Shown piece by piece: positions 6,749-10,392 of a DNA stretch of 10,392 nt; the stretch's first letter is position 1; the number at the start of each line of letters is the position of its first letter. The notes below the pieces were generated by a model. It ran no database searches and was not told where the DNA came from. It saw only the letters and a list, made by a program, of their open reading frames with translations. This DNA is from Mollicutes bacterium. GTDB lineage: Bacteria; Bacillota_I; Bacilli_A; RF39; UBA660. The DNA lies in assembly GCA_012838395.1 (NCBI GenBank), contig DUPI01000015.1:1-10392 (forward strand). The letters run 5' to 3'. Position numbers and translations under genes: made by a program.

Positions 6749-6777
6749 AAGAAAACGAAAGTTTTTCTTTTTTTATA
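6749..6777 (+). terminator. Intrinsic terminator with GAAA tetraloop, end of rmuC operon
   Basis: AAGAAAAC (6749-6756) pairs with GTTTTTCTT (6761-6769) across a GAAA tetraloop closed by a C-G pair, with one bulged T, and continues into a run of T. The stretch 6698-6851 otherwise holds no gene. TTGATA at 6780-6785 could be a -35 box for the next gene, but no good -10 box follows at the right distance. Confidence 0.8.
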
Positions 6778-6851
6778 TGTTGATAAAAGGTATATAAAAA
6801 GTAGATATTCCAATAATAATATCAGTTATATAGATATTAAAGAGGTGGAAT

Positions 6852-7763
6852 ATGATTTTTATAATGATTGAAAATAAGAACTTACTGTCAAAGATTGTTA
6901 GTTATTTTGATCATGCCAAAGTAAAATATACTACTAATCCAAATGTTGATTATGATTATTATGTGGTAGCAGAATTAAATCAAAGAATATTAAAACGAAT
7001 TAAAGAAAACACTTCTAACAAGAAGAAAATAATTTTTATTACTTATTTAGAAGAATACAAGATTATTGAATTTAATGATTCAAATTCTGTAAGGGCTAAT
7101 ACGTATAATAATTTGTTAAATTCTGTTTTAAATCAATGTTATCTAGTTATAGTTAGTTTACCCTCATTCAAGAGTATATTAAAAAAACATGTTAAAACAA
7201 AAATTGAAATTGTTGAAAAGGAAACACCAAGCTTGATTAAATTTAGAAGTAATAAGCCTTCTAAAAATTCTTGTTTAATTATAGATACATATTATAGTAA
7301 ATTAGAGCGGATAAATGAAATTGCAAATAAATTTCCTAAAATAAATTTTCAAGTATTAGGGTATGTGCCAGATTATTTATTGTCATCTAAAAATATTAAT
7401 ATTGTTAATAACTTTCCACCTAATATCAAGATTATAAAAAACTGTAGTATTTTTGAATATATGACTTTAGTATCAAAAAATAACATTATTGTTTATTGTG
7501 AAAATAATATAAGGGACCACAATAACTTGTTATATATAATTTTACAAAAAAAACAACTATTAATAAAAAATTCTGTCGCATATAACAAATATTTTATTAA
7601 TAGTAAAAATATGTATTTATATAATGATTCAAAAGACTTTATTTTTAAACTAACAAAAATTTTAAATAACAAGGTTACTAATATCAGTACCGATGCTTAT
7701 CTTTTAATAAAAGATAACAACTTTGAAAAAATTAGTTATAAATTAAAAGAAATTTTAAAATAG
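6852..7763 (+). CDS. Divergent GT-B glycosyltransferase-like protein
   Basis: This 303-residue protein has no signal peptide or membrane span and is very rich in Asn, Lys and Ile. The order of predicted strands and helices recalls a GT-B glycosyltransferase with two Rossmann-like halves. The first half contains KKIIFITYLEE (58-68) and CYLVIVSLPSF (96-106). The second begins CLIIDTYYSKLERINEIA (141-158), followed by INFQVLGYVPDY (164-175), which resembles the 'measure of distance' segment of GT4 enzymes, and KKQLLIKN...NKYFINSKNMYLY (233-257), which resembles the sugar-nucleotide binding edge. I cannot find the usual E-x7-E motif or a clear donor-binding Glu, so it may be a non-canonical enzyme or an inactive relative. 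The ATG at 6852 follows AAAGAGGTGG (6839-6848) closely. It appears to be a single-gene unit. The assignment rests on pattern only. Confidence 0.5.
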   Translation: MIFIMIENKNLLSKIVSYFDHAKVKYTTNPNVDYDYYVVAELNQRILKRIKENTSNKKKIIFITYLEEYKIIEFNDSNSVRANTYNNLLNSVLNQCYLVIVSLPSFKSILKKHVKTKIEIVEKETPSLIKFRSNKPSKNSCLIIDTYYSKLERINEIANKFPKINFQVLGYVPDYLLSSKNINIVNNFPPNIKIIKNCSIFEYMTLVSKNNIIVYCENNIRDHNNLLYIILQKKQLLIKNSVAYNKYFINSKNMYLYNDSKDFIFKLTKILNNKVTNISTDAYLLIKDNNFEKISYKLKEILK

Positions 7764-7776
7764 ACTATATTTTAAA
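7754..7776 (+). terminator. Weak AT-only hairpin after the glycosyltransferase-like gene
   Basis: TTTAAAATA (7754-7762) is the exact inverse of TATTTTAAA (7768-7776), with a 5-nt loop. The stem has no G-C pair and only a broken pyrimidine run (TCTCTTTT) follows, so it is at most a weak terminator. It overlaps the stop codon. Confidence 0.3.
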
Positions 7777-7788
7777 TCTCTTTTGCTC

Positions 7789-7794
7789 TATAAT
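7789..7794 (+). promoter_or_regulatory. Candidate -10 box for rnr
   Basis: A perfect TATAAT lies 20 nt before the rnr start, but no good -35 box or TGn extension is present. TAGACT at 7761-7766 has a 22-nt spacer, which is too long. The rnr ribosome binding site GGGGTG (7803-7808) would lie just inside the transcript. Confidence 0.4.
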
Positions 7795-7814
7795 GTAATT
7801 ATGGGGTGTAAAAG

Positions 7815-9923
7815 ATGCATGATGAAATATTAGATATATTAAAAAAAGAAAAGAAAGCTATTTCGGCAACTGAAATTAATGAACGATTAGGACATACCTC
7901 AATTGAAGATTTTAAAGAAGTATTAAAAACTTTAGTTGAATTAGAAGAACATTTACAAGTATATCGTACTCAAAAAGGTAATTATATGCTATTTAATAAT
8001 AGTCATCTTCGTGTTGGAAGTTTAATTGTTAACAAGAAAGGTTTTGGTTTTGTTGTAATTGATGGCGATGAAGATGTCTATATTCACGGTTCTAATATGA
8101 ATGGAGCAATCCATTCGGATACTGTTATCATTGAAATTATTAATGTTAAAGGTATAGAAAAAGAAGGACGTATTGTTAAAATTGTTGATCGTAAATTAAA
8201 ACAATTAGTTGGTGAATTTTACTACAAACAAGGTAAAGGATATATTGATCTTGATGATGAAAAAGTAAAATTAAATATAGAAATTGATAAAAAACATACT
8301 CTTGGAGCAATGAATGGTCATAAAGTTTTAGTTAGAATTCAAAATCATCTAGGTAATAACAAATACCGTGGCCAAGTTTTAAAAATTATTGGTCATAAAA
8401 ATGACCCTGGTGTTGATATAATGTCAATTGCTGCTAAGTATGATATTGATGATGTTTTTCCGGAAAATGTTTTAAAAGAAGCAGAACTTATTACGAATGA
8501 AGTTACACCAGATGAGATAAGTGGGCGAGTAGATTTAAGAGATAAAACTATTTTTACTATAGATGGTTCAGATACTAAGGATATAGATGATGCTTTATCT
8601 TTAGAAATTTTGGATAATGGTAATTATCTATTAGGTGTTCATATTGCAGATGTTAGTTATTATGTTAGGGAGAATAGTCGCCTTGATGAAGAAGCTTTTA
8701 AACGAGGTACAAGTGTTTATTTAGCTGACCGTGTAATCCCAATGCTTCCCCATAAGCTATCAAATGGTATTTGTTCTTTAAATCCTGATGTTAACCGTTT
8801 GACAATATCGTGTATAATGGAAATTAATGCTAAAGGTGAAGTCGTTGATTACAATATTTTAGAAAGTGTTATTCGTTCAAAAAAACAAATGACTTATGAA
8901 AATGTTAATAAAATTTTAGAAAAAAATATTATTCCCAAAGGTTATGAAGATTATAAAGAAGTGTTAAATAAAATGCATGATTTATCACAAATTCTTCGTG
9001 ATAATAAAAAAAGAAGAGGATTTATTGATTTTGAAATAGATGAATCAAAAATTGTTGTCAATGATAAAGGTGAGGCCGTAGATGTGGTACTTCGTGACCG
9101 TGGCATTGGTGAAAAAATAATTGAAGATTTTATGATTGTGGCCAATGAAACAGTAGCAGCGACTATTTATTTTATGGAATTGCCCTTCGTTTACCGCGTT
9201 CATGGAAAACCGAATGAAGAAAAAGTTAATCAATTTTTAGATTTCATCAAAGTATTGGGTTATAAAATAGATGTTAAAAAGAAAAATTATGACTCTAAAA
9301 CAATACAAGAGATTTTAAAAAATTTAAAAGATAAAAAAGAATTTTTAATTTTATCAAAATTAATGTTAAGAAGTATGCAAAAGGCAATATATGATAACAA
9401 TAATATTGGGCATTTTGGCATAGCAAGTAAATGTTATACTCACTTTACTTCACCAATTAGAAGATATCCTGATACAACCGTTCATCGTTTACTCCGAACT
9501 TATTTGTTTAAAAATAAAATAGATCAAGATACAATTAATTTTTGGGATAATCGTTTACCTTTTTTAACGGAACATACTTCGAAAAAAGAAAGAGATTCGA
9601 TTGATTGTGAAAGAGAAGTAACAGATATGAAAAAGGCCGAGTATATGATGCAACATATAGGTGAAAAGTATACGGGAATTGTTAGTAGTGTTATGAGTTT
9701 TGGAATGTTTGTTGAACTTCCGAATTTAGTAGAAGGTTTAGTTAGAATAGAAGATTTAATTGATGATCGTTATTCCTTTGATGAAACTACCTTTTCTTTG
9801 AAAGGTAATAAAAACAAACGGGGCTATCGTTTGGGAGATAAAGTTAAAGTAATTGTTAAAAATGCTTCCAAAGAGGCTAAAACAATTGATTTTGGTATTG
9901 ATTATGATACTAAAATTAAATAG
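7815..9923 (+). CDS. rnr: Ribonuclease R (3'-5' exoribonuclease)
   Basis: This 702-residue protein has the full RNase R layout: a winged-helix region (about 1-60), two cold-shock/OB domains (about 65-120 and 130-195), the RNB catalytic domain (about 235-560) and a C-terminal S1 domain (about 617-695, GIVSSVMSFGMFVELP). It degrades structured RNA from the 3' end in a processive, hydrolytic way and takes part in mRNA, rRNA and tmRNA-linked quality control. The catalytic aspartates are D250, D256, D258 and D259 in IDGSDTKDIDDA, with the same spacing as D201/D207/D209/D210 of E. coli RNase II. FTSPIRRYPD (544-553) carries the active-site Arg. The protein ends soon after S1, without the long basic tail of the E. 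coli enzyme. ATG 7815 is preceded by GGGGTG at 7803-7808. The usual Bacilli neighbours secG and smpB are absent. Confidence 0.96.
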   Translation: MHDEILDILKKEKKAISATEINERLGHTSIEDFKEVLKTLVELEEHLQVYRTQKGNYMLFNNSHLRVGSLIVNKKGFGFVVIDGDEDVYIHGSNMNGAIHSDTVIIEIINVKGIEKEGRIVKIVDRKLKQLVGEFYYKQGKGYIDLDDEKVKLNIEIDKKHTLGAMNGHKVLVRIQNHLGNNKYRGQVLKIIGHKNDPGVDIMSIAAKYDIDDVFPENVLKEAELITNEVTPDEISGRVDLRDKTIFTIDGSDTKDIDDALSLEILDNGNYLLGVHIADVSYYVRENSRLDEEAFKRGTSVYLADRVIPMLPHKLSNGICSLNPDVNRLTISCIMEINAKGEVVDYNILESVIRSKKQMTYENVNKILEKNIIPKGYEDYKEVLNKMHDLSQILRDNKKRRGFIDFEIDESKIVVNDKGEAVDVVLRDRGIGEKIIEDFMIVANETVAATIYFMELPFVYRVHGKPNEEKVNQFLDFIKVLGYKIDVKKKNYDSKTIQEILKNLKDKKEFLILSKLMLRSMQKAIYDNNNIGHFGIASKCYTHFTSPIRRYPDTTVHRLLRTYLFKNKIDQDTINFWDNRLPFLTEHTSKKERDSIDCEREVTDMKKAEYMMQHIGEKYTGIVSSVMSFGMFVELPNLVEGLVRIEDLIDDRYSFDETTFSLKGNKNKRGYRLGDKVKVIVKNASKEAKTIDFGIDYDTKIK

Positions 9924-9938
9924 TTGATATAATATAAT
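9904..9938 (+). promoter_or_regulatory. Candidate promoter of the CapA-family gene
   Basis: An extended -10 TGATATAAT (9925-9933) begins 1 nt after the rnr stop codon and is identical to the -10 of the rmuC promoter. ATGATA (9904-9909) is a four-of-six -35 match at 18 nt. A second overlapping TATAAT lies at 9933-9938. RNA would begin near 9940, leaving a very short leader. No terminator separates it from rnr, so read-through is also possible. Confidence 0.5.
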
Positions 9939-9950
9939 AGAAAGGAACTT

Positions 9951-10392
9951 ATGAAAAAAACAATTATAATATTAATAATAATGTTTTTTGTTGTAGGTTG
10001 TTTTCAAAAAAAAGTTAAAGTAAATAGTGAAATAAAAGAAGATAAAAAGGAATATAAATTATCTTTAATTATGGCTGGTGATGTTTTGATTCATGATGCG
10101 ATTTATAAAGATGCTTATATAAGTAATGATAAATATGATTTTAATTATCTTTTTGAATACATAAAACCAATTATTCAAAAACATGATTTAGCCTTTTGTA
10201 ATCAAGAAACCATTATCGGTGGTAAGAAGCTTGGATTATCAACTTACCCCAGGTTTAACTCACCAGAAGAAATTGGAGATGCCTTAGTAGATACTGGTTT
10301 TAATTTAATTAGTTTAGCTAATAATCATAGTTTGGATAAGGGAGAACAAGGAATTATTAACTCCAATAATTATTGGAAGACTAAAGATGTAA
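9951..10392 (+). CDS. CapA-family lipoprotein (PGA_cap, metallophosphatase fold), 3' end outside window
   Basis: The first 147 codons are visible. The N-terminus is a lipoprotein signal with lipobox VVGC (C17), so the protein is exported and anchored on the outer face of the membrane. After a Lys-rich linker the CapA/PGA_cap domain begins: MAGDVLIHD (41-49) with the metal-binding Asp and His, NQETII (84-89), FNSPEEIGDAL (102-112) and SLANNHSLDKGEQGI (121-135) with the metal-binding Asn and His. These match the calcineurin-like metal site of the family. CapA/PgsA relatives take part in making or attaching poly-gamma-glutamate, but many stand-alone members have no proven role, and no capB/capC is in view. 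ATG 9951 follows AAAGGAA (9941-9947). It starts 27 nt after the rnr stop. Confidence 0.88.
   Translation, partial: MKKTIIILIIMFFVVGCFQKKVKVNSEIKEDKKEYKLSLIMAGDVLIHDAIYKDAYISNDKYDFNYLFEYIKPIIQKHDLAFCNQETIIGGKKLGLSTYPRFNSPEEIGDALVDTGFNLISLANNHSLDKGEQGIINSNNYWKTKDV

Noticed and set aside
1..10392. CRISPR array, tRNA, rRNA, riboswitch, insertion sequence or integrase
   Set aside because: No spaced direct repeats, cloverleaf-like sequence, terminal repeats with a transposase, or recombinase frame were seen on either strand.

Overview
The window is strongly AT-rich, densely packed and entirely plus-strand. It has clear AGGAGG-type ribosome binding sites, sigma-A-type promoters and intrinsic terminators. 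TGG encodes Trp, and TGA, TAA and TAG all serve as genuine stops (TGA at 1379 and 6695), so this is genetic code 11 and not the UGA=Trp code of Mycoplasma/Spiroplasma. Together with the protein families (RmuC, RNase R, CapA, lipobox lipoproteins) this suggests a low-GC Firmicutes/Bacilli lineage, possibly a small-genome one near Erysipelotrichales, RF39 or Acholeplasmatales. The lineage call is inference.

Region 1 (about 2-4228) looks like the downstream end of a conjugation (type IV secretion) module. A cell-wall hydrolase that enters from the left edge carries an intact M23 metallopeptidase domain. The same reading frame continues, after a single TAA, into a C39-type cysteine peptidase domain. 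Next come a lipoprotein with a C-terminal membrane anchor and a VirD4/TraG-type coupling ATPase with an unusual acidic tail. The gaps are 4 and 11 nt, so these genes are probably one operon. The hydrolase would open the peptidoglycan for the channel, and the ATPase would feed DNA or protein substrates into it. No relaxase, VirB4, integrase or attachment site is visible here.

Region 2 (4229-4747) is the junction with ordinary chromosomal genes. It holds overlapping palindromes, a 14-bp hairpin that overlaps the ribosome binding site of a small rhodanese gene, the rhodanese itself, an intrinsic terminator, and a good promoter for the next operon.

Region 3 (4663-6777) is an operon of rmuC (DNA recombination protein), a DUF2238/YjdF-like membrane protein and a 97-residue single-span membrane protein, closed by a GAAA-tetraloop terminator. 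Region 4 (6852-10392) holds a divergent GT-B glycosyltransferase-like protein, rnr (RNase R) and the first 147 codons of a CapA-family lipoprotein that runs off the right edge.

The observation most worth checking is the ochre codon at 863-865. It sits exactly where C39 peptidases carry their conserved Gln, so one C-to-T change (CAA to TAA) appears to split an M23-C39 double-peptidase conjugation hydrolase. I did not find convincing evidence of a wholly new system.
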